Positions 24,560 to 33,723 of a stretch of 64,000 nt of DNA are shown here, in pieces. Origin of the DNA: Saprospiraceae bacterium (GTDB lineage Bacteria > Bacteroidota > Bacteroidia > Chitinophagales > Saprospiraceae); NCBI GenBank assembly GCA_025055285.1, contig JANWXM010000013.1, positions 40,107-104,106 of the forward strand, written 5' to 3'. Under the pieces are notes generated by a model. That model worked only from the letters and a program-made list of their open reading frames with translations. It did not search any database and was not told the DNA's origin. The position numbers and the translations under genes were made by a program. Within the stretch, counting starts at the first letter, position 1. Every line of letters starts with the position of its first letter.

Positions 24560-25948
24560 TTAGCGGAATAGGATGTTCAGGCCAGCATTCAGGCTTACGT
24601 TTTCTTCGAGGAAAACATTGCCCATAACCCAACCTGCTGTTTTGCCCTCAACTTCGAGGTATGGACTGAAACGGCCTAAGTTAGCCCGAGCTTTCAGGCC
24701 TATTAAGCCACCCAGTTGGCCTTGGTCGGTAGTGAAGGAAAGATTTTCCGGCTGCCGCCACATCATTAAGCGAGGGCTTATTGCCAACTTGCCCTTAAAA
24801 AGCGGTTGGTCAACCATGCCCATTTCCATGCCCGTAAATAATTCATTGTTATTGAGGTAATTATGTAATAGGAAATAGAAGTTGTATCTGGCAGTTTGAG
24901 CCCAGAGTTCAATAGAAATGTCATTTCCAAAAGGTGTTAGCACGCTGCGCACGGCGAAATTGCCGTATTCGTGTGACTTAAGCCGGATCTTAGAGAAGCC
25001 AAACATAGTGGGAGATAGGAAGTTTAGCCACATCAGACGGCCTTGTCTGCGAAGAAAATCGCGCTCCTCTTGACTCAAGTCAGAAGGTTTAATATACCGG
25101 TTAATGCCCACCCCTGAAGGGTGAATGCCGCGAGCTCTGTAGGGTAGGTCAGGTCGAAAGAGGGAGTAGGCCCAGGCCGTGTAGTCAGGGCCTGTGAAGT
25201 CGCGAATCAAAATATCGGTGCCGTCTTCTTTGTTCATGTCATCGACAATTTGGTTGAACTCGTCGCGAGCACAACTGCGCACATATTCGCCAGTAGAAAA
25301 GGCAATTAACCAGTAGAACACTACGTTGGGCAAACCTTGCGTGTAATAGAAATTATTTCGCTGAAGCGTTTGGAGCAGATGCAGCTCAGCCTCTCCTCCT
25401 GCAGTTTGCAATCGCCGCCATTCGTTCTGGTGGTTGTCGTGTAAACGCTCTAACCCTTCGTCTTTGATTTTGTATACTTTAAACACCTCTTTACCTACTG
25501 GGAACTTGTTGATCTCGTTGGCGCTTTCTATCTCGCGACGCGTGAGCACATTGCGGTGGTATTCCTCGTGGAGCCACCCGTTTCCAAATGGTATTTGCAT
25601 GATAAGCAAGTCAAAGAGACCCGCAGCGCCGTGCGTGAGTATTTCTCGCATCAGGCGAGCCTGAACGCCTTTAAAGAGCTCTTTGAGCCCAAAGTGTGCA
25701 GCACTGTAAAAGTTGGTCGTCGTCTGAAGAGACTGCTTCATGCTCGGAGCTCCGTAGCCAGCAAAGAAATTTCCATAAGTACTAGATGCGTAGCGCTGGT
25801 ATGGCAGATCCAACAGAGGAAAATCGAGCAACAGGCGCACAGTATCGCCTGATAGCTGTGCCTTCAGAGAAATTGGGCTAAGAGCAGCTACAACAATGAG
25901 AGCAAGAATGAGTCCTTTACGTGTGCATGAGCGCATTTTCTTGGCCAT
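24560..25948 (-). CDS. Secreted protein with HExxH motif and barrel-like C-terminus, family unknown
   Basis: 462 residues. A basic N-terminus and hydrophobic core (KGLILALIVVAALSPISLKA) form a signal peptide, with cleavage likely near residue 30. Residues 127-131 read HEEYH, an HExxH zinc-binding pattern, flanked by a hydrophobic helix (LFDLLIMQIPFGNGWL). Whether this is a working metalloprotease site is not known; the pattern can occur by chance. The last 150 or so residues alternate polar and hydrophobic residues with many aromatics (for example GFSKIRLKSHEYGNFAVRSV) and look like outer-membrane beta strands. I do not recognise a named family. A weak box (TCTTTTTG, one mismatch) lies about 20 nt upstream. 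Confidence 0.7.
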   Translation of the reverse strand: MAKKMRSCTRKGLILALIVVAALSPISLKAQLSGDTVRLLLDFPLLDLPYQRYASSTYGNFFAGYGAPSMKQSLQTTTNFYSAAHFGLKELFKGVQARLMREILTHGAAGLFDLLIMQIPFGNGWLHEEYHRNVLTRREIESANEINKFPVGKEVFKVYKIKDEGLERLHDNHQNEWRRLQTAGGEAELHLLQTLQRNNFYYTQGLPNVVFYWLIAFSTGEYVRSCARDEFNQIVDDMNKEDGTDILIRDFTGPDYTAWAYSLFRPDLPYRARGIHPSGVGINRYIKPSDLSQEERDFLRRQGRLMWLNFLSPTMFGFSKIRLKSHEYGNFAVRSVLTPFGNDISIELWAQTARYNFYFLLHNYLNNNELFTGMEMGMVDQPLFKGKLAISPRLMMWRQPENLSFTTDQGQLGGLIGLKARANLGRFSPYLEVEGKTAGWVMGNVFLEENVSLNAGLNILFR

Positions 25949-26244
25949 AACTTCAATTTTTGGCGCAAAAAGACAATTTCCTTCCTACTGCTAGAAAGAC
26001 AAAGGGACGACTCTAGTAATTCGAGTGACGTAATAGGCTTTTACAGACAAACAACTGGCTTTCCTCAGGAAAGCCTACATGTTTTGAAATATAGAAATTG
26101 CAGCGTCGTACGGCGCATAGCGAGCATTGTTTGGCCTAACATTTCTCTGTCAGCTCGGCGCCGCGTGGCATCTTATTATGCTTTTGTAAAGTTAGCTAGG
26201 GATACTTGAAGCGCGAACGTTTTGCACGCGAGATAGCGTTTTTT
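25949..26244. other. Intergenic region without recognised features
   Basis: About 296 nt between the HExxH protein start and the DinB gene stop. No convincing frame, tRNA or terminator was seen. The part nearest 25966-25973 holds a one-mismatch -7 box for the minus-strand gene at 25948. Confidence 0.4.
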
Positions 26245-26748
26245 CTATTTGGCATTCAAGTCATAGCCTGCATAGAAGCCCAAATCAACGTTGCGCAAGC
26301 TCTTTATCCAGAAAGCAATTTGCCCCGTGTGATAAGAATAATGCTCTACAACGTGTAGAATAATTCCTATCCCTGACAGCTGAAAGCCCTGTACGCGGCG
26401 CACCCGCAAAAGGTTCTCGTCATCAGCTTGGCGAATGAGTTCGCAAGCTTCGCGAACGGTTTGTTCCAACATCGACCAAAGTTCAGATTTAGAGTAGCCT
26501 TGGCGAATGGCGAATTCAGCATTGCGTTGGCGAATATCGGGCTGACCGCCCAAGCCGCTGTGTATATACTGACGTATATTGCCGCACAAGTGAAGGAGAA
26601 GATTGCCCACGCTGTTAGACGATTCGTTTGGGCGAAGCCATAGAGCCTCTTCTGGTAATTCCTCCAGAGCGCGGCGACACATCCGCGTGCTCTCCTCCAT
26701 TCGGAAGATCGCTTGAGCGCAAAATTCTGTAGCGACAGGGCTTGTCAT
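26245..26748 (-). CDS. DinB-superfamily protein (putative thiol or metal-dependent transferase)
   Basis: 167 residues forming the DinB/YfiT four-helix bundle. The metal triad is visible: His53 in LLLHLCGNIRQY, and His136 and His140 in VVEHYSYHTGQIAFW. Members include thiol-dependent S-transferases for bacillithiol or mycothiol; the substrate here is not deducible. It begins 3 nt after the upstream membrane protein gene, so the two are cotranscribed. Confidence 0.85.
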   Translation of the reverse strand: MTSPVATEFCAQAIFRMEESTRMCRRALEELPEEALWLRPNESSNSVGNLLLHLCGNIRQYIHSGLGGQPDIRQRNAEFAIRQGYSKSELWSMLEQTVREACELIRQADDENLLRVRRVQGFQLSGIGIILHVVEHYSYHTGQIAFWIKSLRNVDLGFYAGYDLNAK

Positions 26749-26751
26749 GAA

Positions 26752-27210
26752 TTATCCAGCGTATTGCGAACCAATAAGCAAGCCTTTCTGACCTAGAGTT
26801 ACGAGAATAATAAGGGTAGCGACAGCCGTGTAGATTGCCGTTCGACGATGTTTAGCTACGTTGTCGGTTGCCTTCTTTGCAGAGGCTCTTCCCATCTCGA
26901 TGAGACCAATGGCAATAAGCATTGAAATGAGATGTTCTACCGTCCAGTAGCGTTGATTAGGATCTTTCATTGCCAGGTCCATGTTGGCGAAGGCCGTCTG
27001 CGTCCATGGGCTAGTAAAAGCCCACATGATGAGGCCGATGACTAGTTGAATGTGCGAAAGAGAGACTAGTGCGATTGAAGCGATACGGTCCTGCTTCTCG
27101 TACGGACCTCGAGTCAGCCAACCGTAGAAGGCGCGCCCAAGAACAAAGAGTAAGGCCACTAAAATGAGGTAGCGGTTGTAGGAGTGTAAGGTAGCAAGTA
27201 GCGTATGCAT
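26752..27210 (-). CDS. Conserved four-helix membrane protein (cytochrome-b-like in Bacteroidota)
   Basis: 152 residues with about four membrane helices. Several histidines lie near the membrane (LHSYNRYL, LSHIQLVIGL, VEHLISMLIAIGLIEMG, KHRRTAIY), a pattern that has led homologues in Bacteroidota to be labelled cytochrome B, although haem binding is unproven. Length and helix layout fit that family. It is the first gene of a two-gene unit with dinB, and an exact TACCTTTG box lies about 82 nt upstream. Confidence 0.7.
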   Translation of the reverse strand: MHTLLATLHSYNRYLILVALLFVLGRAFYGWLTRGPYEKQDRIASIALVSLSHIQLVIGLIMWAFTSPWTQTAFANMDLAMKDPNQRYWTVEHLISMLIAIGLIEMGRASAKKATDNVAKHRRTAIYTAVATLIILVTLGQKGLLIGSQYAG

Positions 27211-27291
27211 ACGGAGAAAAGTTTAGCGGTTGAAAAGGCAATCGACGACGATGAAGATGTTTGAAGTTGAGGGGAAACACGCTTGCCGCAA

Positions 27292-27299
27292 CAAAGGTA
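27292..27299 (-). promoter_or_regulatory. Candidate -7 box TACCTTTG for the membrane protein-dinB unit
   Basis: TACCTTTG on the minus strand lies about 82 nt before the ATG at 27210, in the 102-nt gap after dtd. Exact match to TAnnTTTG; no -33 TTTG at the expected distance. Confidence 0.45.
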
Positions 27300-27312
27300 G
27301 GCGCTTGACGGT

Positions 27313-27765
27313 TCATTCGCGATTTCGGCTATCTATCCAGATCGTGACTGGGCCGTCGTTAACGAGGTGCACCTTCATATCTTCGCCAAAGACACCGGTT
27401 TTTACGGGGCGACCACTGTTGCGCTCGAGTAAATGAACGAATAGCTCGTAAAGAGGGATGGCATGTTCAGGACGCGCTGCACGAATGAATGAGGGCCGAT
27501 TGCCTTTCTTTGTGCTGGCGTGTAAGGTGAATTGGCTAACAACGAGTAACTCACCATGAATGTCTTGCACAGAGCGGTTCATGAGACCAGCCTCATCGGA
27601 GAAGATGCGCATAGCAGCAATTTTCTTGCTCAGCCACTCCGCATCTTCGGGCTCATCTTCGTGTTCGATACCCAATAAAATGAGCAGCCCTAATCCAATT
27701 CGGGCCTTCTCCAATCCATTTATTGTTACAGAGGCCTGAGAAACGCGTTGAATAACGGCTCGCAT
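27313..27765 (-). CDS. dtd: D-aminoacyl-tRNA deacylase Dtd
   Basis: About 150 residues. The frame opens at 27777, but the family begins [13 protein letters not shown], so ATG 27765 is chosen. The two signature motifs are [17 protein letters not shown] and the C-terminal GPVTIWID, which carries the cross-subunit GP motif that selects D-amino acids. It hydrolyses D-Tyr and other D-aminoacyl-tRNAs. It is divergent from tsaE with 51 nt between starts. Confidence 0.96.
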   Translation of the reverse strand: MRAVIQRVSQASVTINGLEKARIGLGLLILLGIEHEDEPEDAEWLSKKIAAMRIFSDEAGLMNRSVQDIHGELLVVSQFTLHASTKKGNRPSFIRAARPEHAIPLYELFVHLLERNSGRPVKTGVFGEDMKVHLVNDGPVTIWIDSRNRE

Positions 27766-27803
27766 ATGCAGCAGCAAAGGTGCAACAACACGAAGTAAAT
27801 TGC

Positions 27804-27811
27804 TATCTTTG
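27804..27811 (+). promoter_or_regulatory. Candidate -7 box TATCTTTG abutting tsaE start
   Basis: TATCTTTG matches TAnnTTTG and ends 5 nt before the GTG start of tsaE, implying a leaderless or near-leaderless message if it is used. Confidence 0.4.
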
Positions 27812-27816
27812 GGCCT

Positions 27817-28242
27817 GTGGAATGGCGCACATCTTCTCTAGCTGAACTGGACAAAATCATTCCCGAAATTGCAGCTGCCTTAGGCCAACGGCGCAAAGTT
27901 GCGTTATACGGAGACCTTGGTGCAGGAAAGACGACTTTCGTCAAAGCCTTTTGCCGTTGGTTGGGCACCGTTGAGCACGCTAGTAGTCCTACCTTTTCCT
28001 TGATAAATGATTATGCATATTCCGACAATGCGGCTTCACCTGCTGTTGTACACCACATAGATTTATATCGGGTCAAGACGGTGGAAGAAGCTCTAGATCT
28101 CGGCGTCGAGGAAATGCTCTACGATCCGTGGTATTGCTTCATCGAGTGGCCTCAGCTCATTGAGCCTCTTCTACCTGCCGACACGGCTCGGCTCCAGATG
28201 CATGTGATATCCGCTTACGAACGACACCTTATTTTATCATAG
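27817..28242 (+). CDS. tsaE: tRNA threonylcarbamoyladenosine biosynthesis ATPase TsaE
   Basis: 141 residues from GTG 27817; no ATG is available upstream of the P-loop. Walker A is GDLGAGKTT (32-40), followed by [10 protein letters not shown] and IDLYRV, and then a [22 protein letters not shown] motif. TsaE supports TsaB/TsaD in making t6A37 on ANN-decoding tRNAs. The next gene, ald, starts 23 nt downstream on the same strand. Confidence 0.93.
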   Translation: MEWRTSSLAELDKIIPEIAAALGQRRKVALYGDLGAGKTTFVKAFCRWLGTVEHASSPTFSLINDYAYSDNAASPAVVHHIDLYRVKTVEEALDLGVEEMLYDPWYCFIEWPQLIEPLLPADTARLQMHVISAYERHLILS

Positions 28243-28265
28243 GTTAATCCAATACAAGCACTTGC

Positions 28266-29471
28266 ATGGAGACTCTAGCCAGCACGTTTGCCAAGCTCAC
28301 TACCCAGACTGAAACGCTGGAAGTCGGGCGGCGACACCAGCAACTGTTCATTGGCATTCCGCGCGAAACTACTTTGCAGGAAAATCGCGTAGCGCTTATC
28401 CCGCACTCAGTGGCTACGTTGACCGCTCATGGGCATCGCGTCGTGGTGGAAAGTGGCGCAGGCGAAAAGGCGCGTTTCTCAGACTTGAACTACACTGAGG
28501 CAGGGGCTGAAGTGTCTTATTCTCGCGAAGACGTATATAAGGCAGATGTTATTCTCAAGGTAGCTCCGCCGACCCTCGAGGAGATTACTCTCATGCGGCC
28601 TAATCAAGTGATTATCTCGCCGTTGCACCTGCCATTGGTGACCGCGGAGTACATCGAGCAATTGCAGCGGAAACGCGTGATTGCCTTAGCCATGGAATAC
28701 ATCCGCGATGCAGAAATGGGCGTATTTCCCATTGTGCGCGCCATGAGCGAAATTGCAGGCACGAGCGCCTTACTTATCGCGGCAGAGCTCCTCTCTACTG
28801 CTCGCGGAGGTCTAGGGATCCTCTTAGGCGGTATCGCCGGCGTGCCACCTGCTAAGGTTATCATCCTCGGTGCGGGTGTTGTGGCTGAATTTGCCACCCG
28901 CACGGCCATTGGATTAGGCGCAGAGGTGCGCATTTTTGACAACAACGTTTATAAGCTCATGCGCTTGCAACGCCACATCGGGCGGCAACTACATACCTCC
29001 GTAATCAATCCCATTCACCTGACCGAACAGCTCCTGACAGCCGATGTGGCTATTGGCGCGATCCATTCTGGTCATGGGCGTTCGCCCGTATTGGTACCAG
29101 AGTCCATTGTGCAACGCATGAAACCAGGTTCCGTAATCGTAGACGTCAGCATAGACCAGGGTGGAGTCTTCGAAACTTCTCAAGCAACTACGCACGACAA
29201 ACCCACTTTTGTCAAGCACGGCGTCATCCATTACTGCGTACCTAATATCCCTTCGCGGGTGGCGCGAACAGCTTCGGAGGCCATTAGCAATATTCTCACC
29301 TCTTTGCTGCTAAAGGCCGAAACAGGGGGCATCCACGCCCTCATCACTAGCGACGAGGGCCTGCGCAACGGGATCTACACTTATAAAGGCTGTTTGACTA
29401 ACCAGTATCTGGGAGAGCGTTTCCAGATCAAAAGCACGGATATCGACTTGCTTATTTCGTCGGAGTATTGA
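28266..29471 (+). CDS. ald: Alanine dehydrogenase
   Basis: 401 residues, an NAD-dependent enzyme interconverting L-alanine and pyruvate plus ammonia. GIPRETTLQENRVALIP opens the family region; KVAPPTLEEI and SPLHLP carry the expected catalytic Lys and His; the NAD loop is ILGAGVVAEFATRTAIGLGAEV (positions about 198-219). VDVSIDQGG and CVPNIPSRVARTAS also fit. About 30 extra N-terminal residues precede the usual start; an internal start is possible but no strong candidate is seen. It is probably cotranscribed with tsaE. Confidence 0.93.
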   Translation: METLASTFAKLTTQTETLEVGRRHQQLFIGIPRETTLQENRVALIPHSVATLTAHGHRVVVESGAGEKARFSDLNYTEAGAEVSYSREDVYKADVILKVAPPTLEEITLMRPNQVIISPLHLPLVTAEYIEQLQRKRVIALAMEYIRDAEMGVFPIVRAMSEIAGTSALLIAAELLSTARGGLGILLGGIAGVPPAKVIILGAGVVAEFATRTAIGLGAEVRIFDNNVYKLMRLQRHIGRQLHTSVINPIHLTEQLLTADVAIGAIHSGHGRSPVLVPESIVQRMKPGSVIVDVSIDQGGVFETSQATTHDKPTFVKHGVIHYCVPNIPSRVARTASEAISNILTSLLLKAETGGIHALITSDEGLRNGIYTYKGCLTNQYLGERFQIKSTDIDLLISSEY

Positions 29472-29489
29472 TGCTCCTGGGTAAGACAG

Positions 29490-30104
29490 CTATCGTGAGA
29501 AAAGAGCAGGTCGGTGTCGCCGAATAGCCAGTTTTTGCTGCGCCCAGCGGACCCAGTTGCGAATAAATGTTAAGCCATGTTCCGTAAGGGCCGACTCAGG
29601 GTGAAACTGTACACCCGCAATGGGCAGCGAACGATGAACCATGGCCATAAGTACGCCATCGTCGGCCCAGGCCAAGGGCCGCAAAGGCGTATTTTCCCAA
29701 CCCGTTACGGCTAGAGAGTGGTAGCGCATGACGCGGAATCGGCGAGGGATGTGGGCAAAAAGCGGATGACCTGTATGCCACACGATTGAGGTTTTTCCGT
29801 GCATGGGCTTTGGTGCTCGTCCTACGGATGCTCCCCAAAAAGCACCAATTGCTTGATGACCCAAGCAAACGCCCAGAATAGGTAAGTGTTGATGCCAGGC
29901 GGCCAACAAGTCAAGCATCAAGCCAGCCTCTTCAGGCCTTCCTGGACCAGGCGAAAGCACCACTGCGTCAAAGTCATCCGACGAGAACGCCAATAAGTCA
30001 GGAGCGTCGTTGCGCAAAACAATACACGTTGTCCCCGCTTGCCGCAAGTAATCGTAAAGGTTGTACGTAAAGGAATCGTAATTATCTAACAGCAGTATAG
30101 TCAA
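29490..30104 (-). CDS. Glutamine amidotransferase component II of anthranilate or aminodeoxychorismate synthase
   Basis: About 205 residues from TTG 30104; the frame extends to 30197, but the family begins at TILLLDNYDSFTYNLYDYL. The class I glutaminase triad is present: Cys in GVCLGHQAIGAF, and His and Glu in GVQFHPESALTEHG. The oxyanion motif LSPGPGRP is also there. It supplies ammonia from glutamine either for anthranilate (TrpG) or 4-amino-4-deoxychorismate (PabA); no synthase subunit lies nearby to decide. It is convergent with ald (18 nt apart). Confidence 0.92.
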   Translation of the reverse strand: MTILLLDNYDSFTYNLYDYLRQAGTTCIVLRNDAPDLLAFSSDDFDAVVLSPGPGRPEEAGLMLDLLAAWHQHLPILGVCLGHQAIGAFWGASVGRAPKPMHGKTSIVWHTGHPLFAHIPRRFRVMRYHSLAVTGWENTPLRPLAWADDGVLMAMVHRSLPIAGVQFHPESALTEHGLTFIRNWVRWAQQKLAIRRHRPALFSR

Positions 30105-30369
30105 AGCTATGCAAATCTTTGCGTATTTTGGCACAAAAATCGAGCGATTCTGCGAGATATTGGGCGAGAAAAGGCAAAAGGAGCCAATTCGCAACATTAT
30201 TCGCTTACTCCTCGAATGGAGCGGCTATTGCCAAACAATTTGCCGTGTTCGCTGTTGCATAGACACGTCAAAAAGCTACATAAGTCCTCTTGATAAGGGA
30301 CCTAACCGTTTGGTTTGAGGCTTGACTTCTTTGAACTAATTCTATTTTCAAAATTCCTTTACGTCTGGC

Positions 30370-30400
30370 TTTGTCGTCACAATAAAATGCACTTCATTTG
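30370..30400 (+). promoter_or_regulatory. nqr operon promoter: TTTG -33 and TTCATTTG -7, 19-nt spacer
   Basis: TTTG at 30370-30373, a 19-nt spacer, then TTCATTTG at 30393-30400 (one mismatch to TAnnTTTG). This is the only upstream region here where both Bacteroidota promoter elements appear at the expected spacing. The predicted transcript would begin around 30405-30410, just before the ATG at 30425, and rules out the in-frame TTG at 30398 as the start. Confidence 0.6.
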
Positions 30401-30424
30401 CCGCCGCCTGAAAAAGAGGTAGAG

Positions 30425-31783
30425 ATGAACAAGACCATTCATATTCGACGCGGATACGACATCAGATTGATAGGCGAGGCAGAGAAGGTTGTCGAACAGG
30501 CACCTTTTTCGGACTTGTTTGCGGTAAAGCCTCCTGATTTTCCGGCAATTACCCCGAAATTATTGGTACAGCCGGGAGATGAAGTACTTGCGGGTCAAGC
30601 TTTGTTTTACGACAAAGACCGGCCCAACCTGCGGTTTCCTTCTCCGGTAAGCGGTGAGGTTACCGAAATTGTGCGAGGTGAGAAACGCCGGATCTTAGAA
30701 GTGCGTATCCTTCCTGACCGAGAGGTGCGCTATGCAACCTTTCCCAAGGCTGACCCGGCTGGCTTAGACCGGGCAGCAATTCTTGAGCTATTGCTGGATA
30801 GCGGCTGTTGGCAGTACCTGCGCCAGCGACCCTTCTCAATTATTGCCGATCCGGTGGATGTGCCCAAAGCTATTTTTGTCTCTGGTTTTGACTCCGCTCC
30901 TCTAGCTCCAGATTGGGGCTTTGCCCTAGCAGAGGAACGAGAAAACTTACAAGTCGGCCTACGCGCACTAAGGGTGCTTGCTCAAGACAATCTTCACGTA
31001 GGCATTCGCGACCGCGGAGAAGGACTAACGGAAGCTGACTTGGGTGATGCCGTGCCGCCAACCCACATCCATCGCTTCCGGGGGCCACATCCCGCGGGCA
31101 ATGTAGGCATTCAAATCCATCACATCGACCCAATTCAGCCCGGTGAAAAGGTCTGGACAATTAATATCCAGGATGTTGTTATCATCGGCCGCCTCTTTCG
31201 CGAAGGGCGTTTCCGAGCCGACCGCGTTCTAGCCTTTACGGGGGCGTGTGTCAGCCGACCGCGTTATCTGCGCGTATGGACGGGCCAGCACATGAGCGAC
31301 ATCGTGAATGGGCAACTAAATTCTGATCACTGCCGTATCATTCAGGGTAATGTGCTGACGGGAAAAACCTCCTCTCAAAACGATTTTGTGTCGTTTTACA
31401 CCAACCAGATCACTGTCATTCCTGAAGGCGATAAACCAGAGTTTTTAGGCTGGTTGTTGCCAGGCTTTCACAAGCTTAGCCTGTCGCGCACCTATTTCTC
31501 TTGGCTTTGGCCTAAGCGAAAGTACAACCTAGACACGAATACGCACGGCGAACAACGCGCCTTCGTAATGACCGGCGAGTACGAAAGAGTCTTGCCCATG
31601 AATATTTTACCTACGTACTTGCTGAAAGCTATTCTAGCGCGCGACATAGAGCGCATGGAACAACTGGGCATTTACGAGCTTGCAGAAGAAGATGTCGCCC
31701 TTTGCGAGTTCGTATGCACCTCTAAAATCCCTGTACAGCGCATCCTAGCCGAAGGCTTGGAATACATAAGGAAGGAAGGATAA
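30425..31783 (+). CDS. nqrA: Na+-translocating NADH:quinone reductase subunit A
   Basis: About 452 residues from ATG 30425, which follows a purine-rich AAAGAGGTAGAG segment. NqrA is the cytoplasm-facing subunit of the sodium-pumping NADH:quinone reductase, involved in quinone interaction. Recognisable regions are HIRRGYDIRL, VQPGDEVLAGQALFYDK, FPSPVSGEVTEIVRGEKR and GACVSRPRYLR. First gene of the six-gene operon; nqrB begins 29 nt downstream. Confidence 0.96.
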   Translation: MNKTIHIRRGYDIRLIGEAEKVVEQAPFSDLFAVKPPDFPAITPKLLVQPGDEVLAGQALFYDKDRPNLRFPSPVSGEVTEIVRGEKRRILEVRILPDREVRYATFPKADPAGLDRAAILELLLDSGCWQYLRQRPFSIIADPVDVPKAIFVSGFDSAPLAPDWGFALAEERENLQVGLRALRVLAQDNLHVGIRDRGEGLTEADLGDAVPPTHIHRFRGPHPAGNVGIQIHHIDPIQPGEKVWTINIQDVVIIGRLFREGRFRADRVLAFTGACVSRPRYLRVWTGQHMSDIVNGQLNSDHCRIIQGNVLTGKTSSQNDFVSFYTNQITVIPEGDKPEFLGWLLPGFHKLSLSRTYFSWLWPKRKYNLDTNTHGEQRAFVMTGEYERVLPMNILPTYLLKAILARDIERMEQLGIYELAEEDVALCEFVCTSKIPVQRILAEGLEYIRKEG

Positions 31784-31812
31784 TCTAGCGTAAAAAATAG
31801 CCAGTGGCCACT

Positions 31813-32985
31813 ATGAAGTTTTTAGAGGATTTTTTCAATAAAACTCGTCCACATTTTCAAAAGGGAGGAAAATTCGAGCGATGGTATCCAGCTTTCGAAG
31901 CTTTGGAGACCTTTGCTTTTACGCCACCGCTTACCACTCGCGACGGTGTACATGTGCGTGATGCCGTTGACCTGAAGCGGACGATGTTCACAGTGATCAT
32001 TGCCATGATTCCGACCCTACTTTTCGGGATGTGGAACGTGGGGTATCAACATTACAAAGCCTACGGCATGGAAATGAGTCACTGGGACTACTTCGTGTTT
32101 GGTTTTTGGAAAGTCATTCCCATTGTCGCGGTGTCGTATGCAGCGGGATTAGCTGTGGAGTTCCTATTTAGTGTATTGCGCGGTCATTCAGTGAGCGAAG
32201 GTTACCTAGTGAGTGGGTTGCTCATTCCGCTAACCATGCCTGTTACTGTTCCGCTGTGGATGGTGGCGTTAGGCGCTGTCTTTTGCACGCTCATCGGCAA
32301 AGAGATCTTTGGCGGAACGGGTATGAACTTCATGAATCCAGCTCTTTTAGCTCGAGCCTTTCTCTTTTTTGCATTTCCAGCCTACATGTCGGGGGAAATT
32401 TGGACAGACCTGTCGCCAGAAGCTGGCCGTACACTGGTAGATGGCTACTCAGGTGCTACTAATTTAGTGACCTTTGACGAAAACTTCCGCAACTTGCCCT
32501 CTCCGGCTGACATGTTTTGGGGCTTTGAACAAGGGTCGATTGGCGAGACGAGCGTGGCTGCCTGCTTAATAGGAGCTCTTATTTTAGTAGGCACGGGTGT
32601 AGGCAGTTGGCGCATTATGCTCTCCTGTGTGCTAGGTGCTTTGTTTACAGGCTACCTGTTTAATCTTTTGGCACCAGCCGACATGCCCAATCACGCCATG
32701 CATACGCCAGCCTATTACCACCTCCTGATGGGCAGTTTTGCCTTCGGTACAGTTTACATGGCTACTGACCCGGTAAGCGCGGCCCACACGGAAAAAGGAA
32801 AATGGTTCTACGGCTTCTTCATCGGTGTCTTGACTGTGACTTTACGCGTATTTAATCCCGCCTATCCAGAAGCAGTCATGTTGAGTATTTTGCTGATGAA
32901 CGTCTTCGCTCCTGTTATCGACCATCTGGTCGTAGAACAACACATTAAAAGTAGACTTAAAAAAAGTAAATTAAGCCGTGCATAG
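31813..32985 (+). CDS. nqrB: Na+-translocating NADH:quinone reductase subunit B
   Basis: About 390 residues from ATG 31813 (an in-frame GTG at 31804 is possible). Integral membrane subunit that carries FMN covalently bound to Thr in an SGAT motif, here DGYSGATN (Thr216 from the ATG), plus riboflavin in the characterised enzyme. About ten membrane helices; GTGMNFMNPALLARAFLFF and ATDPVSAAHTEKGK are conserved stretches. The last 8 nt overlap nqrC. Confidence 0.97.
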   Translation: MKFLEDFFNKTRPHFQKGGKFERWYPAFEALETFAFTPPLTTRDGVHVRDAVDLKRTMFTVIIAMIPTLLFGMWNVGYQHYKAYGMEMSHWDYFVFGFWKVIPIVAVSYAAGLAVEFLFSVLRGHSVSEGYLVSGLLIPLTMPVTVPLWMVALGAVFCTLIGKEIFGGTGMNFMNPALLARAFLFFAFPAYMSGEIWTDLSPEAGRTLVDGYSGATNLVTFDENFRNLPSPADMFWGFEQGSIGETSVAACLIGALILVGTGVGSWRIMLSCVLGALFTGYLFNLLAPADMPNHAMHTPAYYHLLMGSFAFGTVYMATDPVSAAHTEKGKWFYGFFIGVLTVTLRVFNPAYPEAVMLSILLMNVFAPVIDHLVVEQHIKSRLKKSKLSRA

Positions 32986-33703
32986 CAACCGATATACCTT
33001 AATGTACGCTACAGCAATTTCCGTGCTGACAGCAATTATTCTGGCCTTTTTTTCGGAAAGCCTAAAGCCTGCTCAGCAGGCCAATGTTGCATTAGACAAG
33101 CAAATTAATATTTTGCGGTCTGTACGCCTTGTGAACGCTGACAGGAAGCAAGTACAGGAAATCTTCCAGCGGCGTGTACGTAAGTTAGTAGTCAACAATA
33201 AGGGCGAGGAACTTGCTGGACTCGACCCAGATGCCATTGTTCTGAAAGATGAAGTGAACAAACCTGCCGCTGAGCGTCGGTTACCGCTCTACATTTATAC
33301 GGGCGAAGACGGGCGCAAATATTACATCATACCGACATATGGCGTCGGTTTGTGGGGACCAATCTGGGGCTACATAGCGCTGGAAGACGACTTTAATACG
33401 GTCTACGGAGCGACTTTCGATCACAAAGGAGAGACTCCTGGTTTAGGCGCTGAAATCGCTGAAGCTGAATTTCAGGAGCAATTTCGGGGTAAGAAAATTA
33501 TGTCCGAGTCCAATACTTTTGTATCAGTTCGCGTGGTGAAACCCACTGAAAAGACAGATTTTAGCGAAGAACACCGCGTAGACGGAATTTCAGGAGGCAC
33601 TATTACCTCACGCGGTACCGATGCAATGTTAAAAAACTGTATAGAACCTTATTTGGCTTATTTCGAAAAACAAAAGCAATCACTTCCCTCTTCAGGGAAA
33701 TAA
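32978..33703 (+). CDS. nqrC: Na+-translocating NADH:quinone reductase subunit C
   Basis: 241 residues from GTG 32978, overlapping nqrB by 8 nt; the family start SNRYTLMYATAISV supports the GTG. One N-terminal membrane helix precedes a periplasmic FMN domain. The flavinylation motif reads DGISGGTITSRG, with acceptor Thr208; SGGT in place of SGAT is a usual Bacteroidota variant. GLGAEIAEAEFQEQF is also conserved. The flavin transferase ApbE needed to attach FMN is not encoded in this window. Confidence 0.96.
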   Translation: MHSNRYTLMYATAISVLTAIILAFFSESLKPAQQANVALDKQINILRSVRLVNADRKQVQEIFQRRVRKLVVNNKGEELAGLDPDAIVLKDEVNKPAAERRLPLYIYTGEDGRKYYIIPTYGVGLWGPIWGYIALEDDFNTVYGATFDHKGETPGLGAEIAEAEFQEQFRGKKIMSESNTFVSVRVVKPTEKTDFSEEHRVDGISGGTITSRGTDAMLKNCIEPYLAYFEKQKQSLPSSGK

Positions 33704-33723
33704 CATAAAAAAGAGGATTAGTC

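Noticed and set aside
30102..30109. TAGCTTTG box on the minus strand at the TrpG/PabA start
   Set aside because: It contains the TTG start codon itself, so the match may simply come from the start region; not listed as a promoter.
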